Positions 43,987 through 53,258 of a stretch of DNA of 64,000 bases are shown here, in pieces (position 1 is the stretch's first letter; each line of letters starts with the position of its first letter). The notes under the pieces were generated by a model. That model was given only the letters and a program-made list of their open reading frames with translations. It was not told the origin of the DNA and did no database searches. The translations under genes and the position numbers were made by a program. The DNA is from Methyloversatilis universalis FAM5 (GTDB lineage: Bacteria > Pseudomonadota > Gammaproteobacteria > Burkholderiales > Rhodocyclaceae): the NCBI RefSeq assembly GCF_000214035.2, contig NZ_AFHG01000052.1, positions 310,001 to 374,000 of the forward strand, given 5' to 3'.

Positions 43987-46260
43987 ATGACCGTGGACAT
44001 GAGCCAGTTCTACCAGGTGTTCTTCGAGGAAGCCGCGGAGCATCTGGCCAATATGGAGCAGATGCTGCTCGACATCGATCTGGACAGCATCGATGACGAG
44101 GAGATGAACGCCATCTTCCGCGCCGCCCATTCGATCAAGGGCAGCGCCGGTACCTTCGGCTTCCAGGATCTCGCCCAGGTCACCCATGAGCTGGAAACCC
44201 TGCTCGACCGCGTGCGCAAGCACGAGGTGGTGATGACCACCGCGATGGTCGATGCCTCGCTGGAAGCGGGCGACCTGCTGCGCGATCTGGTGGCCGCTCA
44301 CCGTGGCGAGGGCTCGGCCGACCTTCAGCGCGTGGCGGAGGTGTGCGCCACGCTGCAGCGCCTGTACGGCAACGACGCGGCGGCCGAAGACGCGCAGGCC
44401 GCGCCGCTGCCGGAACGTGCGCTGCAGAAATCCTTCAGTTTCAGCTTCGCGCTGCCGCCGGCCTGTGCCGACGCAGCTGGGGTGATCGAGAACATGAGCG
44501 CCGAGCTGGAAATGCTGGGCGCCAAGGTGGTCGATGTATCGATGGACGCGGCCGGCCGCCTGCAGTGCGTGCTCGGCGGTACGGTCGACGCGGCGGCGGT
44601 GCGCGACATCGTCGAATTCATCGCGCACCCGGGCAGTTATGCGGAAGGGGCGGAGGCGCCGGTCGCGGCCGGGGACGACACATGGGGACTGTTCGCGGAC
44701 GATGCGGCGCCGTCGCCCGCGGCCGAACCCGCCGACGAGTCGTGGGGTCTGTTCGCGCCCGAACCCGCCACCGGCGCGGCATCCGATGACAGCTTCGGTC
44801 TGTTCGCTGATCCGGTTGCGCCCGCGCCGGTGAAGGCAGACGAAAGTTTCGGCTTCTTCGACCAGGCGCCAGGTGTGCCCGATCTGGCCCAGGCGCTGCA
44901 GGCCAGTGCTTCGCCGGACGGCAGCTACGGTTTCTTCGAGCCGCTGCCCGCGGCGTCCGCGGACGTCACGCCGGTTCCGGTCAGTCAGATGCCGGCGGAG
45001 CCTGCACCGGTAGCCGCGGTCAAGCCGGCCGAGGCGCCCCGCGCCCCGGCCGCGCGTGCCGCGAAGGCGGGAAGCGGTGGCGACACCTCGATCCGCGTTG
45101 GCGTGGACAAGGTCGATCAGATCATCAATCTGGTCGGTGAGCTCGTGATTACCCAGGCCATGCTGGCTTCGGCCGCGTCGAAGCTGGATCCGGTCGAATT
45201 CGAGCGGCTGATGAACGGCGTGCAGCAGCTCGAACGCAACACGCGCGACCTGCAGGAATCGGTCATGTCCATCCGCATGCTGCCGATGTCCACCGTGTTC
45301 TCGCGCTTCCCGCGCGTGGTGCGCGACCTGTCGCAGAAGCTGGGCAAGCAGGTGCGTCTGGTGACCACCGGCGAATCGACCGAACTGGACAAGGGGCTGA
45401 TCGAGCGCATCGCCGACCCGCTCACCCACCTCATCCGCAACAGCCTGGATCACGGCATCGAAACGCCGGACCTGCGCGAAGCCCGTGGCAAGCCGCGCGA
45501 GGGCACGATCACGCTGAAGGCCTCGCACCAGAGCGGCAATATCGTGATCGAGGTCGGCGACGACGGCGCCGGGCTGAATCGCGACCGCATCCTGTCCAAG
45601 GCGCGCGAGCGCGGTTTTGCGGTCAGCGACGCGATGAGCGATTCCGAGGTGTGGGCGCTGATTTTCGAGGCGGGCTTCTCGACCGCGGAACAGATCACCG
45701 AAGTGTCCGGTCGCGGCGTCGGCATGGATGTCGTGAAGAAGAACATCGCTGCCATGGGCGGACGGGTGGACATCGAATCGATGACCGGCGTCGGTACCCG
45801 CATGACGGTACGCCTGCCGCTCACGCTGGCCATCCTGGACGGCATGTCGGTCGCGGTCGGTGCGGATACCTACATCGTGCCGCTGAACTACGTGGTCGAG
45901 TCGCTGCAGCCGACTGCAGCCATGATCAAGAGCGTGGCGGGTCAGCCGCGGCTGGTGCAGGTGCGCAACGAGTACCTGAACATTCTGACGCTGAAGGAAG
46001 CGCTCGGGCTGCATGACGGCACCACCGACCTGGAGCGCGGCATCCTGGTGGTGCTGGAGTCCGACGGCGACAAGATTGCGCTGTTCGTCGACGAACTGGT
46101 CGGCCAGCACCAGGTCGTGATCAAGAGCCTGGAAGCCAATTACCGCAAGGTGGTGGGCATTTCCGGCGCCACCATTATGGGCGACGGCCACGTCGGCCTC
46201 ATCCTCGACGTGCCGGCGCTGGTGTCTTCGGCGCGCGGTACCTTCGCAGCGGCCGCCTGA
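43987..46260 (+). CDS. cheA: Chemotaxis histidine kinase CheA (first copy)
   Basis: The 757-residue kinase has an N-terminal HPt domain with H48 (FRAAHSIKGSAGTFG), a low-complexity linker, a dimerisation helix pair (DKVDQIINLVGELVITQAML), an ATPase domain (N box NSLDHGIE, DDGAGLNRD, GRGVGMDVVKKNI) and a C-terminal CheW-like domain. The linker (residues about 230-318) holds five imperfect copies of a D/E-x-[TSWFY]-G-[LF]-F motif such as DTWGLFAD, ESWGLFA and SYGFFE, which could be short peptide docking sites. It follows the first CheY and is closed by a terminator-like hairpin. Confidence 0.96.
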   Translation: MTVDMSQFYQVFFEEAAEHLANMEQMLLDIDLDSIDDEEMNAIFRAAHSIKGSAGTFGFQDLAQVTHELETLLDRVRKHEVVMTTAMVDASLEAGDLLRDLVAAHRGEGSADLQRVAEVCATLQRLYGNDAAAEDAQAAPLPERALQKSFSFSFALPPACADAAGVIENMSAELEMLGAKVVDVSMDAAGRLQCVLGGTVDAAAVRDIVEFIAHPGSYAEGAEAPVAAGDDTWGLFADDAAPSPAAEPADESWGLFAPEPATGAASDDSFGLFADPVAPAPVKADESFGFFDQAPGVPDLAQALQASASPDGSYGFFEPLPAASADVTPVPVSQMPAEPAPVAAVKPAEAPRAPAARAAKAGSGGDTSIRVGVDKVDQIINLVGELVITQAMLASAASKLDPVEFERLMNGVQQLERNTRDLQESVMSIRMLPMSTVFSRFPRVVRDLSQKLGKQVRLVTTGESTELDKGLIERIADPLTHLIRNSLDHGIETPDLREARGKPREGTITLKASHQSGNIVIEVGDDGAGLNRDRILSKARERGFAVSDAMSDSEVWALIFEAGFSTAEQITEVSGRGVGMDVVKKNIAAMGGRVDIESMTGVGTRMTVRLPLTLAILDGMSVAVGADTYIVPLNYVVESLQPTAAMIKSVAGQPRLVQVRNEYLNILTLKEALGLHDGTTDLERGILVVLESDGDKIALFVDELVGQHQVVIKSLEANYRKVVGISGATIMGDGHVGLILDVPALVSSARGTFAAAA

Positions 46261-46271
46261 GCGGCCGCTGT

Positions 46272-46306
46272 CGCCGCCCCCTTCCGCGGGCGGCGCTTCG
46301 TTTTTC
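46272..46306 (+). terminator. Probable terminator after cheA
   Basis: CGCCGCCC (46272-46279) and GGGCGGCG (46288-46295) form an 8-bp stem with a CCTTCCGC loop, followed by CTTCG and a T run (TTTTTCC). It lies 12 bp after the cheA stop. Confidence 0.6.
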
Positions 46307-46397
46307 CTTTCCGCCCACCGACCGTCGCCTGCAGGGCGCACGGTTCCGGTGCGCCCGGTTGCGCGGGCCGGAGCGCAAATTTGGGGGCTTCCCAGCC

Positions 46398-46425
46398 TCA
46401 AGGCGCGTGCTTCATCTGCCGTTAC
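46398..46425 (+). promoter_or_regulatory. Sigma-28 (FliA)-type promoter for the cheW operon
   Basis: TCAAGGCG (46398-46405), 12 bp and GCCGTTAC (46418-46425), 33 bp before the cheW ATG and after the cheA terminator. The spacing is one base longer than the usual 11. Confidence 0.6.
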
Positions 46426-46458
46426 ATCTGAGGTATCGGAAGCGAGGGAGAGCTCACA

Positions 46459-46968
46459 ATGGTTCACGCGGCGCAGGCAGCGTCCCACCGGCCCGACGGG
46501 GGTGTGGAGGGCAGCTACGCCCAGGAATACCTCACCTTCACGCTGGGTGAGGAAGAGTACGCAATCGATATTCTCAAGGTGCAGGAAATCCGCGGCTATG
46601 ACGCGGTGACCGGCATCGCGCACGCGCCGCCCTTCATCAAGGGCGTGATCAATCTGCGCGGCACCATCGTGCCCATCGTCGATCTGCGCATCAAGTTCGG
46701 CGTCGGCGTCGTCGAGTACACGCCCTTCACCGTCACCATCATTCTCAATGTCGGTGGCCGGGTGGTCGGCATGGTGGTCGATTCGGTGTCCGACGTGCTG
46801 GCGCTGGACGCATCCCAGATCCTGCCCGCCCCCGATTTTTCGTCCGCGCTCGATACGCGCTACATCCACGGTCTCGGGTCGATCGACACCCGCATGCTCA
46901 TCGTGGTGGATATCGAGAAACTCATGCTGTCGCCCGACATGGCGTTGGTCGACGATCCCGTGCACTGA
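46459..46968 (+). CDS. cheW: Chemotaxis coupling protein CheW
   Basis: The 169-residue protein couples receptors to CheA. It has the CheW fold signature: [38 protein letters not shown] and [10 protein letters not shown]. The N-terminal 20 residues are an extra, low-complexity tail. It is the first gene of the large operon cheW-mcp-mcp-cheR-cheD-cheB-STAS and starts at ATG 46459, behind an AGGGAGAG-like site. Confidence 0.95.
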   Translation: MVHAAQAASHRPDGGVEGSYAQEYLTFTLGEEEYAIDILKVQEIRGYDAVTGIAHAPPFIKGVINLRGTIVPIVDLRIKFGVGVVEYTPFTVTIILNVGGRVVGMVVDSVSDVLALDASQILPAPDFSSALDTRYIHGLGSIDTRMLIVVDIEKLMLSPDMALVDDPVH

Positions 46969-46984
46969 CTGAAAGTCCCCGAGA

Positions 46985-49393
46985 ATGACTTCAATCGACT
47001 CCTCGAAAGCCGCCAACCCACGCGGTCTCAGCGTCCAGCAGCGCCTGCTGGTCATCGTCGCGGCGGCCACCGCCGGCATCATCCTGCTGGCCACGGTGCT
47101 GCTGTTCGGCATGCGCTCCAACATGCTGGAGGACCGCAAGAACGCCGCCCGCTTCGCGGTGGAATCGGCGTGGGGCGTGGTGGAGGCCTTCCACAAGCGC
47201 GTCGGCACCGGCGAGCTGACTGATGCCGACGCGCGCAAGCAGGCGATGGAAACCCTGCGCACGCTGCGCTACAACGGCCAGGACTATTTCTGGATCAACG
47301 ACTTCGGTCCGCGCATGGTCATGCACCCGACCAAGCCGGAACTGGAAGGCAAGGATCTGAGCGGCACCAAGGACCCGGACGGCAAGGCGCTGTTCGTCGA
47401 GTTCGTCCGGGTGGCCCGCAGCGACGGTGCCGGTTTCGTCGATTACCAGTGGCCGCGTCCGGGCGCGAGCGCGCCGGTGCCCAAGGTGTCCTATGTCCGT
47501 CAGTTCGAGCCCTGGGGCTGGGTGGTCGGATCGGGCATCTATGTCGATGACGTCAATGCGCTCATCCTGAAGGAAGTCATGCGGGTCGCGCTGATCGCGC
47601 TGGCCATCGCCGGCGTCATCGGCTTCATCGGTCTCAATCTCGGACGCAGCATCGCCAGCCGTCTGCGGCTGGCGGGCCAGCACGCCGAGGCGATCTCGAC
47701 CGGCATGTTCGATCGCAGCATCGAAGCCGGCGTGCAGGACGAGGTGGGGCAGCTGATGCGGCTGCTCGACAAGATGCGCGTGGATCTGAAGGAACGCACC
47801 GAGCGGGACCGGGTGGTGGCGGAGGAAAACCTGCGCGCCCGCACCGCGCTCGACTGCGTCACCACCAATGTGCGCATTGCCGACAACAGCGGCACGGTGC
47901 TCTATGCGAACCGCGCCATGATGCGCACGTTGGGGCGGGTAGAGGGCGCAATCCGCACAGGCGTGCCCGGCTTCTCGATCGACCGCTTCATCGGCAGCAA
48001 TGTGAACGCGCTGTGCACCAATCCGGACTTCGTGCGCCGCAGCTGGACCGATGGCATGGTCCAGCGCAGCGAACTGGCGATCGGCGGCCATGTATTCGAC
48101 CTGTGGCTGACGCCCATCGTGAATGACGCCGGCGAACGCGTCGGCACGGTTGGCGAATGGAAGGACCGTACCGACGAGGTGGCCATCGAGCAGGAGGTGA
48201 CCGGTCTGGTCATGGCCGCAGCCGCCGGCGACTTCACGCAGCGGCTGTCGGTGGAGAACAAGCAGGGTTTCTTCCGCCAGCTGGCGGAAGGGCTGAACGG
48301 TCTGGTCGAGCAGGTCGCCACCAGCCTCGGCGACCTGGCTTCGGTGCTCAACGCGATGGCCAGCGGCGACCTGAACCGCAAGATAGACGGCCAGTACCAA
48401 GGCACCTTCGCCCAGCTCAAGGACGACACCAACACCACGGTGGATCGCCTGCGCGACGTGGTGGGCCGCATCAAGGAATCGACCGAAGCGATCAACGTGG
48501 CTGCCCGCGAGATTTCGGCAGGCAACAGCGACCTCAGTTCGCGCACCGAGGAGCAGGCCAGCTCGCTGCAGGAGACGGCCAGCTCGATGGAAGAGCTGAA
48601 CGCGACGGTGAAGCAGAACGCGGACAGCGCGCAGAAGGCGAACGAGCTGGGCCGTCAGAGCAACGAGGCGGTGACGCGCGGTGCGGAGACGGTGAAGCGG
48701 GTGGTGCTGACGATGTCGGACATCCAGGACTCGAGCAAGAAGATCGCGGACATCATCGGCGTGATCGACTCGATCGCGTTCCAGACCAACATCCTTGCGC
48801 TGAACGCGGCGGTGGAGGCGGCGCGCGCGGGTGAGCAGGGCCGCGGTTTTGCGGTGGTGGCGAGCGAGGTGCGCAACCTTGCGCAGCGCAGCGCGCAGGC
48901 GGCCAAGGAGATCAAGGGGCTGATCGCGGCATCGGTGGAGCGCGTGGATGACGGCGCGAAGCTGGTGGCCGAGGCGGGCGACACGATGGAGCGGGTGGTC
49001 GACAGCTTCCGTCAGGTGACCGGTCTGGTGACCGACATTGCGTCGGCGAGCCAGGAGCAGGCGTCGGGGATTGCGCAGGTGACGCAGGCGGTGAGCCAGA
49101 TGGACGGCGTGACGCAGCAGAACGCGGCGCTGGTGGAACAGGCGGCGGCGGCGGCGGAAAGTCTGGAAGAGCAGGCGAGGTCGCTGATGCGTGCGGTGGG
49201 CCAGTTCAAGCTGGATGGCGCGGGCGGCCTGTCCTCGGGCTACGAGCGTGCGGTATCGGCGCCGGTGGGGCGAGAGGCGGCGAACACCGAGCCGGTGCTG
49301 CCGCGTTCGCGGGGTGGCGTGCTCGGCAAGGTGAAGCGTGTGGTGCCCGGTGCGGCCTCGGCGTTCGCCGAAGAAGAGTGGGAAGAGTTCTGA
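46985..49393 (+). CDS. Methyl-accepting chemotaxis protein with Cache sensor
   Basis: The 802-residue receptor has one N-terminal helix (LLVIVAAATAGIILLATVLLF), a periplasmic single-Cache domain (residues about 60-180; RYNGQDYFWINDFGPRMVMHP), a second helix, HAMP, a PAS-like segment (TTNVRIADNSGTVLYANRAM), a second HAMP and the MCP signalling hairpin. It ends EEWEEF, a WxxF-type pentapeptide that would bind CheR or CheB. The Cache type often senses small carboxylates. Its 3' 1.1 kb is nearly identical to the next gene. Confidence 0.93.
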   Translation: MTSIDSSKAANPRGLSVQQRLLVIVAAATAGIILLATVLLFGMRSNMLEDRKNAARFAVESAWGVVEAFHKRVGTGELTDADARKQAMETLRTLRYNGQDYFWINDFGPRMVMHPTKPELEGKDLSGTKDPDGKALFVEFVRVARSDGAGFVDYQWPRPGASAPVPKVSYVRQFEPWGWVVGSGIYVDDVNALILKEVMRVALIALAIAGVIGFIGLNLGRSIASRLRLAGQHAEAISTGMFDRSIEAGVQDEVGQLMRLLDKMRVDLKERTERDRVVAEENLRARTALDCVTTNVRIADNSGTVLYANRAMMRTLGRVEGAIRTGVPGFSIDRFIGSNVNALCTNPDFVRRSWTDGMVQRSELAIGGHVFDLWLTPIVNDAGERVGTVGEWKDRTDEVAIEQEVTGLVMAAAAGDFTQRLSVENKQGFFRQLAEGLNGLVEQVATSLGDLASVLNAMASGDLNRKIDGQYQGTFAQLKDDTNTTVDRLRDVVGRIKESTEAINVAAREISAGNSDLSSRTEEQASSLQETASSMEELNATVKQNADSAQKANELGRQSNEAVTRGAETVKRVVLTMSDIQDSSKKIADIIGVIDSIAFQTNILALNAAVEAARAGEQGRGFAVVASEVRNLAQRSAQAAKEIKGLIAASVERVDDGAKLVAEAGDTMERVVDSFRQVTGLVTDIASASQEQASGIAQVTQAVSQMDGVTQQNAALVEQAAAAAESLEEQARSLMRAVGQFKLDGAGGLSSGYERAVSAPVGREAANTEPVLPRSRGGVLGKVKRVVPGAASAFAEEEWEEF
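48245..49340 (+). repeat. Direct repeat copy 1 (shared MCP signalling module)
   Basis: This copy aligns with 51149-52244 at a constant offset of 2904 bp. Over about 48575-49215 I count only four or so base differences between the copies, including synonymous ones. It encodes the second HAMP and the MCP signalling domain. Confidence 0.85.
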
Positions 49394-49447
49394 AGTGGAA
49401 CGTGACCGGAGCGGCAGCGTGCCGCCGGTCGTAGCAGAGGGAACATC

Positions 49448-52294
49448 ATGCGCATCAATTCGCCGGTGACCGGGCGGGAAGTCGAACTGACCGATCGACA
49501 CAACATCGTGTCGCGTACCGATCTGAAAGGCCAGATCGTCTATGTGAACAGGGACTTCATCGACATCAGCGGATTCGATGAAGCCGAACTGATCGGCCAG
49601 CCGCACAACATCGTGCGCCATCCGGACATGCCGCGCGAGGCGTTCGAGGACATGTGGCGCTGCCTGAAGTCGGAGCGTCCCTGGACCGGGCTGGTGAAGA
49701 ACCGCTGCAAGAACGGCGACCACTACTGGGTGGTGGCCAATGCCACTCCGGTGCTGGAGAACGGTGTCGTGACCGGCTACATGTCGGTGCGCACCCGCCC
49801 GACGCGCGAACAGGTGGCGGCGGCCGAAAGCGCCTACCGCGCCTTCCGCGAAGGCACGGCGAAGGGGCTCGGCATCCGTGACGGCGTGGTGGTGAAGACC
49901 GGTTTCTCGCCGACCCGTTTCATCGCCGGTCTGAGCATCCGGGCGCGCATGTTCGGCATCGTCGGCATCGTCGGCCTCGCCATGGCCGGCATCGCCGCCA
50001 CCGGCATGCAGGCGCTGCAGTACAGCGAGTCGGTGCTCAAGGTGACCTACAACGACCGTGTCGTGCCGACCCAGCAGCTCAAGGTGGTGTCGGACATGTA
50101 TGCGGTCAACATCGTCGACACCGCGCACAAGGTGCGCAACGGCAATATCGATTTCGCGCAGGGCGAACAGAACATCAGCCAGGCGCGGGCCGCGATCGCG
50201 AAGAACTGGGACAGCTACCGCGCCAGCAGCATGACCGACGAGGAAGTCCGTCTGGTCGAACAGGCGGTCCCGCTGATGAAGACCGCGGACGCGTCGATCG
50301 ATCGCCTGGCGTCCATCATGCGCGCCAAGGACATGGCTGCGCTGACCGCCTACACGGTGCAGGACCTGTATCCGGTGATCGACCCGATTTCCGGCAAGGT
50401 AGGCGAGCTGGTCGATCTGCAGATCCGGGTCGCCGGCGAGGAGATCGAACACGTGCGCGACGCCTCGGGGCGCGCCTTTGCCATCATGGGCGGCCTGCTG
50501 GTGGCCGGGCTGCTGGTGGCGGGGCTTGGAGCGTGGCTGCTGCTGCGTGCCATCAGGAAACCGATCAGCGATGTGAAGGCCATCGTGCGACGCATGGCCG
50601 AGGGCCGGCTCGATGTCGAGGTGGACACCACCCGTCGTGACGAAATGGTGGCCATCCTCGATGCCACCAAGACCATGAAGATCAAGCTGGGTGCCGACAT
50701 GGCGGAAGAGCGCCGTGTCGCCGACGAGAACCTGCGCATCCGCGAGGCGCTCGATTCGGTCACCACCAATGTGCGCATCGCCGACAACGCGGGCAAGGTG
50801 CTCTATGCCAACAAGACGCTGGTGGAAACCCTGCGCCGGACCGAATCGGAAATCCGCAGGAAGGTCCCCCAGTTTTCCGCGGACGCCTTCGTCGGCAGCG
50901 ACATCACCGTGTTCTACGACGATCCGGAAGCGGCGCGCGCCCGTCTGGCCGCGCTCAACAGCACGGTGAAGAGCGAAATCGTCATCGGTGGCCGGCTGTA
51001 TCAGCTCACCACCAGTCCGATCCTCAATGCCGCCGGCCAGCGTCTGGGCTCGGTCGGAGAGTGGCTGGACCGTACCGACGAGGTGGCGATCGAGAAGGAA
51101 GTGACGGATCTGGTCCGCGGCGCCGGTAACGGTGATTTCACGCGCCGCCTGTCGGTGGAGAACAAGCAGGGCTTCTTCCGCCAGCTGGCGGAGGGGCTGA
51201 ACGGCCTGGTCGAGCAGGTCGCCACCAGCCTCGGCGACCTGGCTTCGGTGCTCAACGCGATGGCCAGCGGCGACCTGAACCGCAAGATAGACGGCCAGTA
51301 CCAGGGCACCTTCGCCCAGCTCAAGGACGACACCAACACCACGGTGGATCGCCTGCGCGAAGTGGTGGGCCGCATCAAGGAGTCGACAGAAGCGATCAAT
51401 ACCGCCGCGCGTGAGATCGCCGCCGGCAACAGCGATCTGAGCGCCCGGACCGAGGAGCAGGCCAGTTCGCTGGAAGAGACGGCCAGCTCGATGGAAGAGC
51501 TGAACGCGACGGTGAAGCAGAACGCGGACAGCGCGCAGAAGGCGAACGAGCTGGGCCGTCAGAGCAACGAGGCGGTGACGCGCGGTGCGGAGACGGTGAA
51601 GCGGGTGGTGCTGACGATGTCGGACATCCAGGACTCGAGCAAGAAGATCGCGGACATCATCGGCGTGATCGACTCGATCGCGTTCCAGACCAACATCCTT
51701 GCGCTGAACGCGGCGGTGGAGGCGGCGCGCGCGGGTGAGCAGGGCCGCGGTTTTGCGGTGGTGGCGAGCGAGGTGCGTAACCTTGCGCAGCGCAGCGCGC
51801 AGGCGGCCAAGGAGATCAAGGGGCTGATCGCGGCATCGGTGGAGCGCGTGGATGACGGCGCGAAGCTGGTGGCCGAGGCGGGCGACACGATGGAGCGGGT
51901 GGTAGACAGCTTCCGTCAGGTGACCGGTCTGGTGACCGACATTGCGTCGGCGAGCCAGGAGCAGGCGTCGGGGATTGCACAGGTGACGCAGGCGGTAAGC
52001 CAGATGGACGGCGTGACGCAGCAGAACGCGGCGCTGGTGGAACAGGCGGCGGCGGCGGCGGAAAGTCTGGAAGAGCAGGCGAGGTCGCTGATGCGTGCGG
52101 TGGGCCAGTTCAAGCTGGATGGCGCGGGCGGCCTGTCATCGGGCTACGAGCGTGCAGTGGCGGCACCGGTGGTGCGCGAAGCGGCGAACACCGAGCCGGT
52201 GCTGCTGCGTTCGCGTGGCGGCGTGCTCGGCAAGGTGAAGCGGGTGGCGCCGGTATCGCTGGCCGCGGCCGAGGACGAGTGGGAAGAATTCTGA
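49448..52294 (+). CDS. Methyl-accepting chemotaxis protein with Aer-like PAS sensor
   Basis: The 948-residue receptor starts with a cytoplasmic PAS domain of the Aer type (DLKGQIVYVNRDFIDISGF, then QPHNIVRHPDMP), suggesting redox or energy sensing through FAD. A membrane pair brackets a four-helix-bundle periplasmic region (residues about 160-345), followed by HAMP, a second PAS-like segment, HAMP and the MCP hairpin. The C terminus is EDEWEEF. It is the downstream partner of the Cache receptor, 54 bp away. Two sensor inputs (cytoplasmic PAS and periplasmic bundle) in one receptor are unusual but known. Confidence 0.92.
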   Translation: MRINSPVTGREVELTDRHNIVSRTDLKGQIVYVNRDFIDISGFDEAELIGQPHNIVRHPDMPREAFEDMWRCLKSERPWTGLVKNRCKNGDHYWVVANATPVLENGVVTGYMSVRTRPTREQVAAAESAYRAFREGTAKGLGIRDGVVVKTGFSPTRFIAGLSIRARMFGIVGIVGLAMAGIAATGMQALQYSESVLKVTYNDRVVPTQQLKVVSDMYAVNIVDTAHKVRNGNIDFAQGEQNISQARAAIAKNWDSYRASSMTDEEVRLVEQAVPLMKTADASIDRLASIMRAKDMAALTAYTVQDLYPVIDPISGKVGELVDLQIRVAGEEIEHVRDASGRAFAIMGGLLVAGLLVAGLGAWLLLRAIRKPISDVKAIVRRMAEGRLDVEVDTTRRDEMVAILDATKTMKIKLGADMAEERRVADENLRIREALDSVTTNVRIADNAGKVLYANKTLVETLRRTESEIRRKVPQFSADAFVGSDITVFYDDPEAARARLAALNSTVKSEIVIGGRLYQLTTSPILNAAGQRLGSVGEWLDRTDEVAIEKEVTDLVRGAGNGDFTRRLSVENKQGFFRQLAEGLNGLVEQVATSLGDLASVLNAMASGDLNRKIDGQYQGTFAQLKDDTNTTVDRLREVVGRIKESTEAINTAAREIAAGNSDLSARTEEQASSLEETASSMEELNATVKQNADSAQKANELGRQSNEAVTRGAETVKRVVLTMSDIQDSSKKIADIIGVIDSIAFQTNILALNAAVEAARAGEQGRGFAVVASEVRNLAQRSAQAAKEIKGLIAASVERVDDGAKLVAEAGDTMERVVDSFRQVTGLVTDIASASQEQASGIAQVTQAVSQMDGVTQQNAALVEQAAAAAESLEEQARSLMRAVGQFKLDGAGGLSSGYERAVAAPVVREAANTEPVLLRSRGGVLGKVKRVAPVSLAAAEDEWEEF
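51149..52244 (+). repeat. Direct repeat copy 2 (shared MCP signalling module)
   Basis: The second copy of the 1.1-kb signalling module at 48245-49340. The two copies lie in the same orientation 2904 bp apart, so recombination between them would delete the interval and fuse the two receptors. Confidence 0.85.
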
Positions 52295-52349
52295 GCAGCA
52301 GGACCGGCCCCGGCGGGCCGGTGACAGGCATCCATCGGGATCAGGCATC

Positions 52350-53258
52350 GTGAGCACAGGCAGCAAGGCAGGCATTGCGACACATAACGCGGCAGAGATC
52401 ACCCGTCAGCTTTCCGAGGTGAAGACGCTGTCCGGCAACACGCGCGAATTCGCGTTCACGCGCGAGGACTTCGACCGCATCGCGAAGATGATCCATCAGT
52501 ACGCGGGCATCTCGCTGTCGCCGATCAAGTTCGACATGGTCTACAGCCGGCTGGCGCGCCGGTTGCGCGCGACCGGGGATGCGACCTTCGCTGACTACAT
52601 CCGCCGGCTGGAGCGCAACGACCGCACCGAGTGGGAAACCTTCGTCAATTCGCTGACCACCAACCTGACGTCCTTCTTCCGCGAAGCGCACCATTTCGAC
52701 ATCCTCAAGCAGCATCTGACCAAGCTGGGCAAGCCGAACGCCCGCATCTGGTGCAGCGCGGCCTCGACCGGCGAAGAGCCGTACTCGATCGCGATCACCT
52801 GCTGCGAGCTGTACGGCTCGATGAACCCGCCGGTCGAAATCATCGCGTCTGACATCGATACCCAGGTGCTGGCGCAGGGGCAGGCCGGCGTCTATGGCGA
52901 GGAACGCATCGAGAAGCTGTCGCCCGAACTGGTGCGCAAGTATTTCCTGCGCGGCACCGGCAGCCGGTCCGGCGAGGTCCGGGTGCGTCCCGAGCTGCAG
53001 AAGCTCATCCGTTTCACGCGGGTGAATCTGCTGGAGTCGAACTGGCCGGTGCGTGGCCCGCTCGAAGCCATCTTCTGCCGCAACGTGATGATCTATTTCG
53101 ACAAGCCCACGCAGTACGGCATCCTGAAACGCTATGTGCCGCTGCTGCGGCCGGACGGGCTGCTGTTCGCGGGGCATTCCGAAAGCTTCTCCCACGCGGT
53201 GGATCTGTTCCGCAATCTCGGCAGGACTGTCTATGCGCGTGCTGACAGCGCTCGCTGA
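52350..53258 (+). CDS. cheR: Chemotaxis protein methyltransferase CheR
   Basis: The 302-residue enzyme methylates receptor glutamates. It has the N-terminal helical domain (FTREDFDRIAKMIHQYAGISL) and the SAM domain with SAASTGEEPYSIAI, SDIDTQVLAQ, FCRNVMIYFD and LLFAGHSESF. The start is GTG at 52350. Its 3' end overlaps cheD by 26 bp. Both receptor pentapeptides here (WEEF) are plausible tethers. Confidence 0.97.
   Translation: MSTGSKAGIATHNAAEITRQLSEVKTLSGNTREFAFTREDFDRIAKMIHQYAGISLSPIKFDMVYSRLARRLRATGDATFADYIRRLERNDRTEWETFVNSLTTNLTSFFREAHHFDILKQHLTKLGKPNARIWCSAASTGEEPYSIAITCCELYGSMNPPVEIIASDIDTQVLAQGQAGVYGEERIEKLSPELVRKYFLRGTGSRSGEVRVRPELQKLIRFTRVNLLESNWPVRGPLEAIFCRNVMIYFDKPTQYGILKRYVPLLRPDGLLFAGHSESFSHAVDLFRNLGRTVYARADSAR

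Noticed and set aside
46991..50452. Minus-strand open frame of 1153 codons across the receptor genes
   Set aside because: It is the antisense shadow of GC-rich MCP genes; composition is His/Arg/Ala-rich and matches no family, while the plus strand encodes clear receptors.
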